From positions 1 to 12,119 of the forward strand of contig JAXDNY010000205.1 in NCBI GenBank assembly GCA_034669145.1: a DNA stretch of 12,119 nt. The letters are read 5' to 3'. The notes below the pieces were generated by a model. That model was not told the DNA's origin, searched no databases, and was given only the letters and a program-made list of their open reading frames with translations. Position numbers and translations under genes: made by a program. This document shows, in pieces, positions 1-5,611 of this stretch (positions within the stretch are counted from its first letter, which is position 1; every line of letters starts with the position of its first letter). The stretch comes from PALSA-894 sp034669145. Lineage in GTDB: Bacteria > Pseudomonadota > Alphaproteobacteria > Rhizobiales > Xanthobacteraceae.

Positions 1-6
1 CAGAAG

Positions 7-225
7 ATGATCTTCGACTGGATGCCGCTGATCTTCACCTTCATGCTGGCGGGCTTCTCGGCGGGTCTCGTGATCTACTGGGCCTGGAACAACACTTTGT
101 CCGTGTGCCAGCAGGCCTTCATCATGAACAAGCACGGGGCCAAGATCGAGCTGTGGGATAATTTCAGGGACTTGTGGGAGCGGATCACGGGGAAGAAGAA
201 GGCGGCGAGCGGGGAGAAGAAGTAG
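7..225 (+). CDS. Small membrane protein of unknown function (start uncertain at window edge)
   Basis: I do not recognise this 72-residue protein. Residues about 5-27 form one strongly hydrophobic segment rich in Phe, Leu, Ala and Gly, with WAW at its end. The rest is a polar cytosolic-type tail with a Trp-containing stretch (ELWDNFRDLWERI) that could form an amphipathic helix, ending in a Lys-rich KKK...GEKK tail. The tail charge suggests a single-pass inner-membrane protein. The reading frame is still open at the first base, so the ATG at 7 is only the first one visible. The true start, its ribosome binding site and any operon partner may lie to the left. It ends 67 bases before the DUF433 gene, with a short GCCGAA/TTCGGC inverted repeat (243-256) between them. 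The coding call rests on a sensible membrane-protein composition. Confidence 0.6.
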   Translation: MIFDWMPLIFTFMLAGFSAGLVIYWAWNNTLSVCQQAFIMNKHGAKIELWDNFRDLWERITGKKKAASGEKK

Positions 226-292
226 CCGCAGCGTTTATCGCCGCCGAATTTTCGGCTATCATTCCGATCCGAGCTAATAGACTGGCAAAGCC

Positions 293-517
293 ATGGCACA
301 CGCTCGCATCTCCACCGATCCCGCCGTGATGATGGGCAAACCCTGCATCAAGGGCACGCGCATCACGGTCGAGCACATCCTGCGCAAGCTGGGCGCGGGC
401 CGCTCTTTTGCTGAGGTGCTCGAAGTACACTCCCAACTCACGGAGGACGATCTGCGGGCGGCCTTGGCGTTTGCGGCCGACTACATGCAGCATGAGACCG
501 TTCTCGCTGCCGAATGA
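293..517 (+). CDS. DUF433 domain protein, probable antitoxin of a TA-like pair
   Basis: A 74-residue protein that is almost entirely one DUF433 domain. The N-terminal signature is ISTDPAVMMGKPCIKGTRIT (residues 6-25), followed by the usual helix VEHILRKLGAGRSFAEVLEV and the DDLRAALAFAADY helix. DUF433 proteins are short winged-helix or HTH-like proteins usually encoded directly before PIN-like proteins, where they are thought to act as antitoxin and repressor (VapB45-like). Here the stop TGA at 515-517 overlaps the ATG of the PIN-like gene at 514, so the two are almost certainly translationally coupled. The start at 293 gives the family's normal N-terminus; the sequence before it has no strong Shine-Dalgarno. 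The family call is secure. The toxin-antitoxin role is inferred from gene order. Confidence 0.88.
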   Translation: MAHARISTDPAVMMGKPCIKGTRITVEHILRKLGAGRSFAEVLEVHSQLTEDDLRAALAFAADYMQHETVLAAE

Positions 518-873
518 TGCGCTTTCTCGCGGATGAGAACGTCTCGCGCCTTGTGATCGAGCGCCTTCGCAACGAAGGTCACGACGTGGTTTCCGTTGCC
601 GAGACGACACCCGGGGCTCCGGATGACGATATCCTAAAGGCAGCGGATGCCGCCGGCCGCATCTTGATCACGGAGGACGGCGACTTCGGCGAAATGGTCA
701 TTCGCCAGCGGCTCAGTCCGCAAGGGGTCATCCTGCTGGAATTGGATCGGCTGACGAACGCGACGGAGGCCGACGTGGTGGCGGAGGTCATTTCCACGCA
801 TGCCGAGCGGCTCGCGGGCAATCTTGTGGTGGTCGAGCCCGGGCGCATTCGGGTGCGGCCTTTGCGTCCGTGA
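514..873 (+). CDS. DUF5615 PIN-like protein, probable toxin partner
   Basis: A 119-residue protein with the DUF5615 / Mut7-C-like PIN fold. It starts with MRFLADENV (Asp7, Glu8, Asn9), continues through GHDVVSVAE, and has an acidic DDD run at residues 37-39 followed by ILKAA. The hallmark ILITEDGDFGEM comes at about 50-61. These acidic residues match the metal-binding set of PIN-type nucleases, so RNA cleavage is the likely activity, although many DUF5615 members are uncharacterised. The length is normal for the family. Two adjacent ATGs (514 and 517) are possible starts; both overlap the stop of the DUF433 gene, which gives coupling. The following 190 bases carry no gene. As the end of a two-gene unit, the natural reading is a VapBC-like system. 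Confidence 0.87.
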   Translation: MMRFLADENVSRLVIERLRNEGHDVVSVAETTPGAPDDDILKAADAAGRILITEDGDFGEMVIRQRLSPQGVILLELDRLTNATEADVVAEVISTHAERLAGNLVVVEPGRIRVRPLRP

Positions 874-1065
874 GCGCACTCAAGGTCGCGTGCCGGCCGG
901 TCGGTACGGCGTTCGCCTGCCCGCTCAGGTGAGGGGGCGCGAGGAAAAGAGAAGTCTAACAGTCTGTGGATGTGACCTGGCTCGGACCCATGCTTGGAAT
1001 TGAACTAGGCGCAAGAGTACCTTACGCTGTCTTGGGTTGGTATCCCTTCACTCCGAGGATCTATT

Positions 1066-1455
1066 ATGTCCATGGCCACAGCTGCCCCTCCGACTCCTGA
1101 GGCCCGGCGTCAAGTGCGCATTGCCGTACGCGATAAAAACGGTAACTTCGCCGCGGGTGCTAGTGTCGACTTTTACCAACAAAGTCTGCACCTTGGCGGT
1201 GCTACGGTAGGCGACCGAGAGGTAACCATCTCATATCCATCGAGCATGGGCACGATCGAGGTCGTCGCGAAGCTCTCGGATGAAGCTCAGTCGACGAAGC
1301 TTGAGTCCTCTCAACGTGAGCAGGGGTTTCAATTCAGCGGTATCGCGCCATCCCACGTGACAGGAGCACGAACGGCGCGCTGCGCGGATGGCTCATCGGG
1401 ACAACCGTGTGTCAACTGTACGGTAGGCGGGAAGCCGATACGAATATGTGCGTAA
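1066..1455 (+). CDS. Unknown protein: beta-rich domain with C-terminal four-cysteine tail
   Basis: I do not recognise a named family. The protein has 129 residues. Residues about 16-95 form a beta-rich domain (RQVRIAVRDKNGN ... TIEVVAKL ... GFQFSG) that resembles carboxypeptidase-regulatory or transthyretin-like folds. The same domain opens the next gene, where VRDRNG, IEV and the closing FTFKF line up. The only cysteines are Cys106, 115, 118 and 128, all in the last 24 residues (C-x8-C-x2-C-x9-C), which suggests a small metal site or a disulphide knot. There is no signal peptide or membrane helix. A clear Shine-Dalgarno (GAGG, 1055-1058) sits 7 bases before the ATG. The next gene starts 9 bases after the stop, so they form an operon. 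Codon use is more AT-rich than in the flanks, suggesting transfer. Function is unknown. Confidence 0.72.
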   Translation: MSMATAAPPTPEARRQVRIAVRDKNGNFAAGASVDFYQQSLHLGGATVGDREVTISYPSSMGTIEVVAKLSDEAQSTKLESSQREQGFQFSGIAPSHVTGARTARCADGSSGQPCVNCTVGGKPIRICA

Positions 1456-1464
1456 GGCGATCTT

Positions 1465-2538
1465 ATGCGAACGATCGATATATTCGTGCGCGACCGAAAT
1501 GGACGCCCACTCTATCAGGCTGATATCGCGTTTTCGGTCGATGGTGCTTATGCAGGAGAGGTAGCAAATTCAGAGGGGCGCGGCCGCATCGAATTGCCGG
1601 ACCGGGAATCCGTCATCGAGGTAACGGCCACCTATGACGGCGTTCCACAGCACGAAAAGCTGGCTCAAGATCAGGACGATTTTACTTTCAAGTTTGATGT
1701 TGATCCGGCACCGCCCATCCCGCCTCCTGCGCCGCCATTAAAGGCGCATCCTGACCTCATTGACGCGCTTATTATCATTTTGATTGCGGGCGCCGTTGAT
1801 ATATTTCTGTTCGCGATGGCCGCTCAGTTCATAAGCAGCCCGGTATTCCAGAAACTCCCTTCATTCATCACAGACGCCTATACAGCTATTTGGTCAAGCA
1901 TAGTTGCAGGAGGTGCAGGGATCGGCGGAGCGATTGTCAAGGCGTTCACGCGAAAGGCAAACGTTCAAGCCCCAAACTACCTAGTCTATGTTCTCGCGAC
2001 GGCCATACTCGGCCTTATCGCAATACTATTACTGGCGGTTGTCGCTCTCCGCATTGCTCCTTCCGGAGCCTCACTTCAGATACCGCCCGGTGTCCACCGC
2101 CTTAACCCGAAATCGAACGATGGACGGGAACAGACGTTTGACCTTGAGCGGCCCGCGGCGTCTAGCGGACCCGCTGTTGTTACATATGTTTTAAAGGGAA
2201 AAATCTCTCTGAAGGAAGGGAAAGTTTCGGGGCGCCTCGAGAACGGCATATTCCGGACCGGCGAAAATTTCGCGCCCTTGGGGCCCGTTCGTATCACTCG
2301 CCTCGAGTTCAGCACTTGTTACATCCGGCGCATCGCCAGTAACGATCAGATAGATTCATATCCACCACCAAAGTCAGCGAATGCTCAGGATCTTGATATT
2401 GTTCTGGAGAGAAACAAGACCTACACTTTACCGCCTATGGATTTTTCATTCGAGCTCCCTGCGGATAGCGATTCCGACAAGATGTGGCTTTGTGCCGCTA
2501 TCCGCCAGGATACTGGAGCATATTGGCCAGCCATCTGA
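1465..2538 (+). CDS. Unknown membrane protein sharing the N-terminal domain of the preceding gene
   Basis: I do not recognise a named family. In this 357-residue protein, residues 1-76 repeat the beta-rich domain of the upstream protein (VRDRNGRP..., SVIEVTATY, DDFTFKFDV). A proline-rich linker follows (about 79-92). A strong hydrophobic helix lies at about 99-122, a weaker glycine-rich hydrophobic stretch at about 136-161, and a second strong helix at about 171-197. The last 160 residues are a polar, beta-rich domain with only two cysteines. With two clear helices, both soluble domains would lie on the same side of the membrane; a third would separate them. AAGG at 1454-1457, overlapping the upstream stop, sits 7 bases before the ATG, so translation is coupled. 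Frequent ATA and TTA codons and lower GC than the flanks suggest horizontal acquisition. The pair looks like a self-contained two-component module, perhaps a sensor or conflict system, but that is inference. Confidence 0.75.
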   Translation: MRTIDIFVRDRNGRPLYQADIAFSVDGAYAGEVANSEGRGRIELPDRESVIEVTATYDGVPQHEKLAQDQDDFTFKFDVDPAPPIPPPAPPLKAHPDLIDALIIILIAGAVDIFLFAMAAQFISSPVFQKLPSFITDAYTAIWSSIVAGGAGIGGAIVKAFTRKANVQAPNYLVYVLATAILGLIAILLLAVVALRIAPSGASLQIPPGVHRLNPKSNDGREQTFDLERPAASSGPAVVTYVLKGKISLKEGKVSGRLENGIFRTGENFAPLGPVRITRLEFSTCYIRRIASNDQIDSYPPPKSANAQDLDIVLERNKTYTLPPMDFSFELPADSDSDKMWLCAAIRQDTGAYWPAI

Positions 2539-2635
2539 GCCGCCAAACCATAAGTCCGAAGCAGATCCCGGATTTAGCTGCGCTGATCCGGCCTATGGAC
2601 AACCGAAGCTTCACTCAGCCATCCCGATAGCTCTG

Positions 2636-2875
2636 CTACTTCCCCCGCTCCGGCTTCGCAAACAGCGCGTCGACCTCGACGCGTAGCGCGGCGGCGATCT
2701 TGGCGAGCGTCTCCACGGTCGGGTTGGCCTTGCGCGACTCGATGCGGCTGATCGTCATCTGGTTCGTCTCGGCGACGCCCGCAAGATCGCCCTGGGACAG
2801 ACGCTGGATCGCACGGTGCACACGGACATTGCGCGCAAGCACGTCCTTCGCCCGCTGGATCTCGCGCAATACCAT
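2636..2875 (-). CDS. XRE family helix-turn-helix regulator
   Basis: A small protein that is almost wholly a Cro/C1-type HTH (HTH_3). The core reads RLSQGDLAGVAETNQMTISRIESRKANPTVETLAKIAAALRV, with SQGDLA as the first HTH helix and NQMTISRIE as the recognition helix. There is no extra sensor or catalytic domain, so it is probably a DNA-binding repressor. I chose the ATG at 2875 (79 residues); a GTG at 2902 in the same frame would add nine residues, and neither has a convincing ribosome binding site. It is transcribed divergently from a broken XRE gene, across an AT-rich region carrying a 12-base palindrome with a consensus -10 on both strands. That arrangement suits autoregulation of the shared promoter. 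The downstream space to the membrane protein at 2538 carries nothing else recognisable. Confidence 0.87.
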   Translation of the reverse strand: MVLREIQRAKDVLARNVRVHRAIQRLSQGDLAGVAETNQMTISRIESRKANPTVETLAKIAAALRVEVDALFAKPERGK

Positions 2876-2930
2876 GTCGGCGATTGAGCAAGTTGCGAGC
2901 ACGCCGACAAGTTATTCTAGATCAACAATA

Positions 2931-2954
2931 CGATATTATAATATATTAAGTTGA
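2931..2954. promoter_or_regulatory. Palindromic shared promoter/operator between divergent XRE genes
   Basis: The 12-base perfect palindrome ATATTATAATAT (2933-2944) contains TATAAT on the top strand (2937-2942) and, by symmetry, TATAAT on the bottom strand (2940-2935). The region is strikingly AT-rich for this genome. TCAAC at 2922-2926 and GTTGA at 2950-2954 form a looser outer inverted repeat around almost the same centre. No good -35 hexamer is visible on either side. It lies between the leftward XRE gene and the rightward XRE pseudogene, so a bidirectional, repressor-controlled promoter is the simplest reading. Confidence 0.5.
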
Positions 2955-3384
2955 ACTGTGGTGTGTGGCACTGCGCACATGAAAGAGAGCGCTCGCTGCC
3001 CAAACGCCGCGCCGGCGCCGAGGACATCGAGATCGGCCGCAAGATCCGCGCGCTGAGGCTGGAGCGCGGGTTGTCGCAGTCCGGCCTCGCGGACGGCATC
3101 GACCTGACGTTCAGCAGGTGCAGAAATACGAGAAGGGGATCAACGGCGTCTCGGCCGGGCGGCTGGCGCGCATTGCCGACAGGCTCAACACGCCGGTGAT
3201 GTTCTTCTACGGCGGCGTGGGCGCCAAACCGAAGAACGATCCGCGCAACAGCAGCCTCGCTTTCGTCCAGACCAAGGGCGCCATGCGGCTGCTGCGCGCT
3301 TATGCGGAGATCGGCTCGCGCACGACGAAGTACGCGCTGATCGTGCTCGCGGAGTCCCTGCGCAACAAAGACCGGACGAGGTAG
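2951..3384 (+). pseudogene. XRE family regulator gene broken by a one-base deletion
   Basis: The first part encodes a typical HTH N-terminus, DIEIGRKIRALRLERGLSQ followed by LADGIDLTF. After the TTC at 3110-3112 the protein continues only in another frame, as QQVQKYEKGINGVSAGRLARIADRL and then a C-terminal part ending NKDRTR. Adding one C after 3112 (TTC CAG CAG GTG) would restore the LTFQQVQKYEKG motif typical of rhizobial XRE regulators, so a single base has been lost. No good in-frame ATG exists. A CTG at 2996 opens LPKRRAG, where MPKRRAG would be a natural start and AGAGAG lies just before it, so the start codon may also have decayed; TTG 2951 and GTG 2963 are alternatives. The C-terminal half (NTPVMFFYGG..., TTKYALIVLAESL) fits the same family. 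A sequencing error could explain the frameshift but not the missing start. Confidence 0.8.
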
Positions 3385-3420
3385 GCGGAATTTACCGATC
3401 CTATTTATCGAACAAAATCC

Positions 3421-3449
3421 TTGACAGCGAGTCGCTGCTGCGCTAAACG
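3421..3449 (+). promoter_or_regulatory. Candidate sigma-70 promoter
   Basis: A perfect TTGACA (3421-3426) is followed after 17 bases by TAAACG (3444-3449), which matches only half of the -10 consensus. Transcription would start near 3456 and give a leader of about 87 bases before the ATG at 3543. The site lies just after the broken XRE gene, in the gap before the HTH protein gene. Confidence 0.4.
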
Positions 3450-3542
3450 GGCGCATTCTCCCACAATCGACTCGAACAGCGGCCCGTGGCGGCGCGTTTG
3501 CGCGCGCCGGCTCGTGTGCGCGCCGCCACCCGGAGCACAACC

Positions 3543-4133
3543 ATGGCGCCGAGATTGATCGACAAGGACTGGGCGCAGATTCGTCATGACTACGAGCACA
3601 CCGACCGGCCGGTCGAGGACATCTGCCGCCAGCACGGCCTCTCGTCCGGCACGCTGGTCGACCGCGTGCGCCGCTGGGGCTGGACGCCGCGGCGCGCGCC
3701 GATCCCCGCGCTTGGCCCGCCGCCGACCGCTGCACCGCCGGCAGTACCGGCACCGCCAACCAGCCTTGCATCCGCGACGCCCGCCGACGAGCCTGCGCGG
3801 GCGCCGCCGCCGGACCCGCAGGCCGAAGACCCGGCGGTGATCGGGCCGCGGTTGCGCGCGGCGCTCGCGCGCGTGCTGCCGGCCATCGAGGCCGCGCTGG
3901 CGCGGCTCACCACGAGCACACATCCGCGCGAACTGGATCACGCCGCGCGCACACTCGCCGGGCTGATCAAGACGCTGCGCGAGCTCAAGGCGCTGTTGAG
4001 CGAGTATCCGGTGCCGGATACCGAGGAGGACATCGAGGCATTCCGCGCCAAGCTGATGCACAAGATCGACGGCATCATCGCTCAGCGTCACGCGGCTGGC
4101 GACGCGACCGACGGTCAGCCCGAGGTCATCTAA
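3543..4133 (+). CDS. Putative helix-turn-helix DNA-binding protein with Pro/Ala-rich linker
   Basis: A 196-residue protein. Residues about 8-47 (DWAQIRHDYEHTDRPVEDIC, then QHGLSSGTLVDRVRRWGW) look like the HTH of transposase or terminase-small-subunit type proteins, in which the DIC..HGLS..TL stretch would be the DNA-reading unit. A low-complexity Pro/Ala linker (about 50-95) follows. The rest is a helical region (IGPRLRAALARVLPAIEAAL, then a repeat-like LDHAARTLAGLIKTLREL) that could be a coiled coil or an oligomer interface. GGAG at 3532-3535 sits 7 bases before the ATG at 3543, so I prefer this to an upstream in-frame start at 3486 whose residues are Arg/Ala junk. It stands alone and ends 64 bases before the convergent ribbon-helix-helix gene. 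A phage or island origin is plausible. The specific role is unknown. Confidence 0.75.
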   Translation: MAPRLIDKDWAQIRHDYEHTDRPVEDICRQHGLSSGTLVDRVRRWGWTPRRAPIPALGPPPTAAPPAVPAPPTSLASATPADEPARAPPPDPQAEDPAVIGPRLRAALARVLPAIEAALARLTTSTHPRELDHAARTLAGLIKTLRELKALLSEYPVPDTEEDIEAFRAKLMHKIDGIIAQRHAAGDATDGQPEVI

Positions 4134-4197
4134 GCGGCAGGGACTCTGGCGCATCGTCGGCAGCGATGCCCGAATGCGTGGCGAGAAATCTCCGAGC

Positions 4198-4536
4198 CTA
4201 ATCCTTCGGCTTCTTGTGATCGCTGCGCATCTCGCGGAATTCGGACGGGCCCTTGATCAGCCGCCGCTTTCGCTTGGCGCGTTCTTCCGCAGGCGCCGTG
4301 CTGTCGCTGAGCCAATCGATCATCTCGCCTGCCAACTCGGATGCCTTGACCCCTGTTGTCTTGCCGCGCCGCGCCGGCGCAGGCGCGCTGGCAAGACCCA
4401 TCGCGATCAGCCGATGGATGGCCTCCGTGGCGTCCGGCACGGGCTTCTGTCGCGTTCGCCAATCCTCGATCGCCTGCGCCTGCGCGGAATCGAAGCGGAC
4501 GATCGTCTTGATCGGGCGGCGTTGCGGGCCGGCCAT
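4198..4536 (-). CDS. Ribbon-helix-helix-like DNA-binding protein
   Basis: A 112-residue protein. The N-terminal part (residues about 9-48, IKTIVRFDSAQAQAIEDW, then VPDATEAIHRLIAMGL) has the short beta strand plus two helices of an RHH (Arc/MetJ-like) DNA-binding domain. The strand TIVRF would enter the major groove as a dimer. The C-terminal half is charged, with a KRKRR run at about 89-93 and a Lys/Asp-rich end, and has no recognised domain. The start is well supported: a full AAGGAGG (4543-4549 on the top strand) lies 6 bases before the ATG at 4536. Reading frame continues upstream to 4758, but that stretch has no ribosome site and looks non-coding. It could be a stand-alone regulator or an antitoxin whose toxin is missing. 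A hairpin lies in its leader. Confidence 0.72.
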   Translation of the reverse strand: MAGPQRRPIKTIVRFDSAQAQAIEDWRTRQKPVPDATEAIHRLIAMGLASAPAPARRGKTTGVKASELAGEMIDWLSDSTAPAEERAKRKRRLIKGPSEFREMRSDHKKPKD

Positions 4537-4578
4537 CGCGTGCCTCCTTGGTCGCGCGCTCGAGAGGCAAATGGAAGA

Positions 4579-4610
4579 AGACCCCGGCCGGATTGCTCCA
4601 GCCGGGGTCT
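4579..4610 (-). terminator. Strong GC hairpin, terminator-like or leader structure
   Basis: AGACCCCGGC (4579-4588) and GCCGGGGTCT (4601-4610) are perfect 10-base inverted repeats around a 12-base loop. On the bottom strand the stem is followed by TCTTCCATTT, a weak T-rich run; on the top strand by GGGGG. It lies upstream of the leftward RHH gene, so it would end a transcript arriving from the right or fold in the leader of that gene. The function is uncertain; the structure itself is clear. Confidence 0.45.
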
Positions 4611-4693
4611 GGGGGTGGCCGGGCGTGAGGCAGTTGGGGGGCAAATGTCGACGCCCGGCCTTGAGCACACTAGGCAAGGACGCGCGTGGCGTC

Positions 4694-4736
4694 TGAGCAA
4701 AATTGCACAGTTTCGCCGGCCATACACGAATACCAT
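4694..4736 (+). promoter_or_regulatory. Crp/Fnr-type operator A with spaced -10, before the Crp/Fnr gene
   Basis: The imperfect palindrome TGAGCAAAATTGCACA (4694-4709, centre 4701.5) matches two cleaner copies elsewhere in the window. The right half has one change (GCACA for GCTCA). A -10-like TACCAT starts at 4731, 29.5 bases from the centre. That places the palindrome at about -41.5 of a start near 4743, the class II geometry. The leader to the ATG at 4859 would be about 116 bases. This suggests the Crp/Fnr protein regulates its own gene. Confidence 0.6.
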
Positions 4737-4858
4737 GATCGCCAAAGCGGGCACGCAATCGCGGTTCCGCTTGGGAAAATTGCCGCGCCGCGCCGCGAAA
4801 GCTCTTATGATAAGGGAATCGCCCGCATCAGCGACGCGCGGCCGGGAGGGCCCTTGTC

Positions 4859-5530
4859 ATGGCAGTCAACCGCCGGCCGCCGTTCAATCCGAAATCCTTT
4901 CTCGCCAAGGTCGGCGAGGGCCGCAGCATCGACCGCTACGGCAAGGACCAGATCGTCTTTTCGCAAGGCGACCCCGCGGACGCGGTCTTCTACATCCAGA
5001 AAGGCAAGGCGAAGGTCACCGTCGTTTCCGAGCAAGGCAAGGAAGCGGTCGTCGCCATTTTCGGCACGGAAGAATTCTTCGGCGAGGGATGTCTGGCCGG
5101 TCAGGCGCTGCGCATCGCGACGGTCAGGACGATGACGGACAGCGTCATCATGCGGCTGGAAAAAGCGGCCGTTGTCGACGTGATCCATCGCGAGCCGGCA
5201 TTTTCCGAGATGTTCATTGCCCATCTCCTCGGCCGCACCATCCGGGTCGAAGCGGACCTCGTCGACCAGCTGTTCAATTCGAGCGAGAAGCGCCTGGCGC
5301 GGCTGCTCCTGCTGCTGGCGAATTTCGGCAAGGACGGCAAACCCGAGCCGGTCATCGCGAAAATCAGCCAGGAGACGCTGGCCGAGATGATCGGGACCAC
5401 GCGGTCGCGCGTGAGCTTCTTCATGAACAAGTTCCGCAAGCTCGGCCTGATCGACTACAACGGCGGCATCCATGTGCACAGCTCGTTGTTGAACCTGGTT
5501 CTGCACGAGCAGCCGGGAATCAAGATTTAG
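4859..5530 (+). CDS. Crp/Fnr family transcriptional regulator
   Basis: A full-length 223-residue regulator. The cyclic-nucleotide-binding-type beta barrel spans about 28-105 (GKDQIVFSQGDPADAVFYIQ, FFGEGCLAGQ). A long dimerisation helix follows (VEADLVDQLFNSSEKRLARL), then a winged HTH at about 163-205 (ISQETLAEMIGTTRSRVSFF). Only Cys78 is present, so it cannot hold an FNR-type [4Fe-4S] cluster; the cAMP pocket signature is also not conserved, so the effector is unknown. In the recognition helix, Arg182 aligns with CRP Arg180 but Ser183 replaces the key Glu181, so its DNA site should differ from TGTGA. A TGAGC-N6-GCTCA palindrome lies before this gene and before two neighbouring units, the obvious candidate target. 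GGGAGGG lies 8 bases before the start. Its neighbours suggest it controls nitrogen-oxide or low-oxygen functions. Confidence 0.93.
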   Translation: MAVNRRPPFNPKSFLAKVGEGRSIDRYGKDQIVFSQGDPADAVFYIQKGKAKVTVVSEQGKEAVVAIFGTEEFFGEGCLAGQALRIATVRTMTDSVIMRLEKAAVVDVIHREPAFSEMFIAHLLGRTIRVEADLVDQLFNSSEKRLARLLLLLANFGKDGKPEPVIAKISQETLAEMIGTTRSRVSFFMNKFRKLGLIDYNGGIHVHSSLLNLVLHEQPGIKI

Positions 5531-5548
5531 TTCAAGCGCGGCTCAACG

Positions 5549-5575
5549 AAAAAACCACCGGGAGCGACCCGGTGG
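5549..5575 (-). terminator. Rho-independent terminator of the haemoglobin gene (leftward)
   Basis: CCACCGGG (5555-5562) and CCCGGTGG (5568-5575) pair perfectly around the loop AGCGA. On the bottom strand the stem is followed directly by six T residues (A-tract 5549-5554 on the top strand). It lies 37 bases beyond the stop of the leftward haemoglobin gene and just after the stop of the convergent Crp/Fnr gene, so it may stop transcription from both sides, more strongly leftward. Confidence 0.85.
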
Positions 5576-5611
5576 CTAAACCTTCTGTTTCGAGGCGCGG
5601 CTTCAGCCGCC

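Larger units (their letters stand above)
4537..4858. other. Intergenic region between divergent RHH and Crp/Fnr genes
   Basis: This 322-base gap carries the Shine-Dalgarno of the leftward RHH gene (4543-4549), a strong GC hairpin (4579-4610), a Crp/Fnr-type palindrome (4694-4709) with a matching -10 (4731-4736), a second possible -10 (TATGAT, 4806-4811), and the Shine-Dalgarno of the Crp/Fnr gene (GGGAGGG, 4844-4850, 8 bases before the ATG). Open frames through it have poor composition, and I see no gene. Confidence 0.6.

Noticed and set aside
243..256. GCCGAATTTTCGGC inverted repeat as a terminator of the first gene
   Set aside because: The stem is only six bases with a two-base loop and no T-run follows; too weak to call.
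185..610. Leftward 141-codon open frame across the DUF433 region
   Set aside because: It lies opposite two clear family members and its residues are Arg/Ser/His-rich shadow composition.
985..1015. GGAATTGAAC stretch resembling the T-arm of a leftward tRNA
   Set aside because: The would-be T-stem has two mismatches on the tRNA strand, and no anticodon arm or acceptor stem can be drawn around it.
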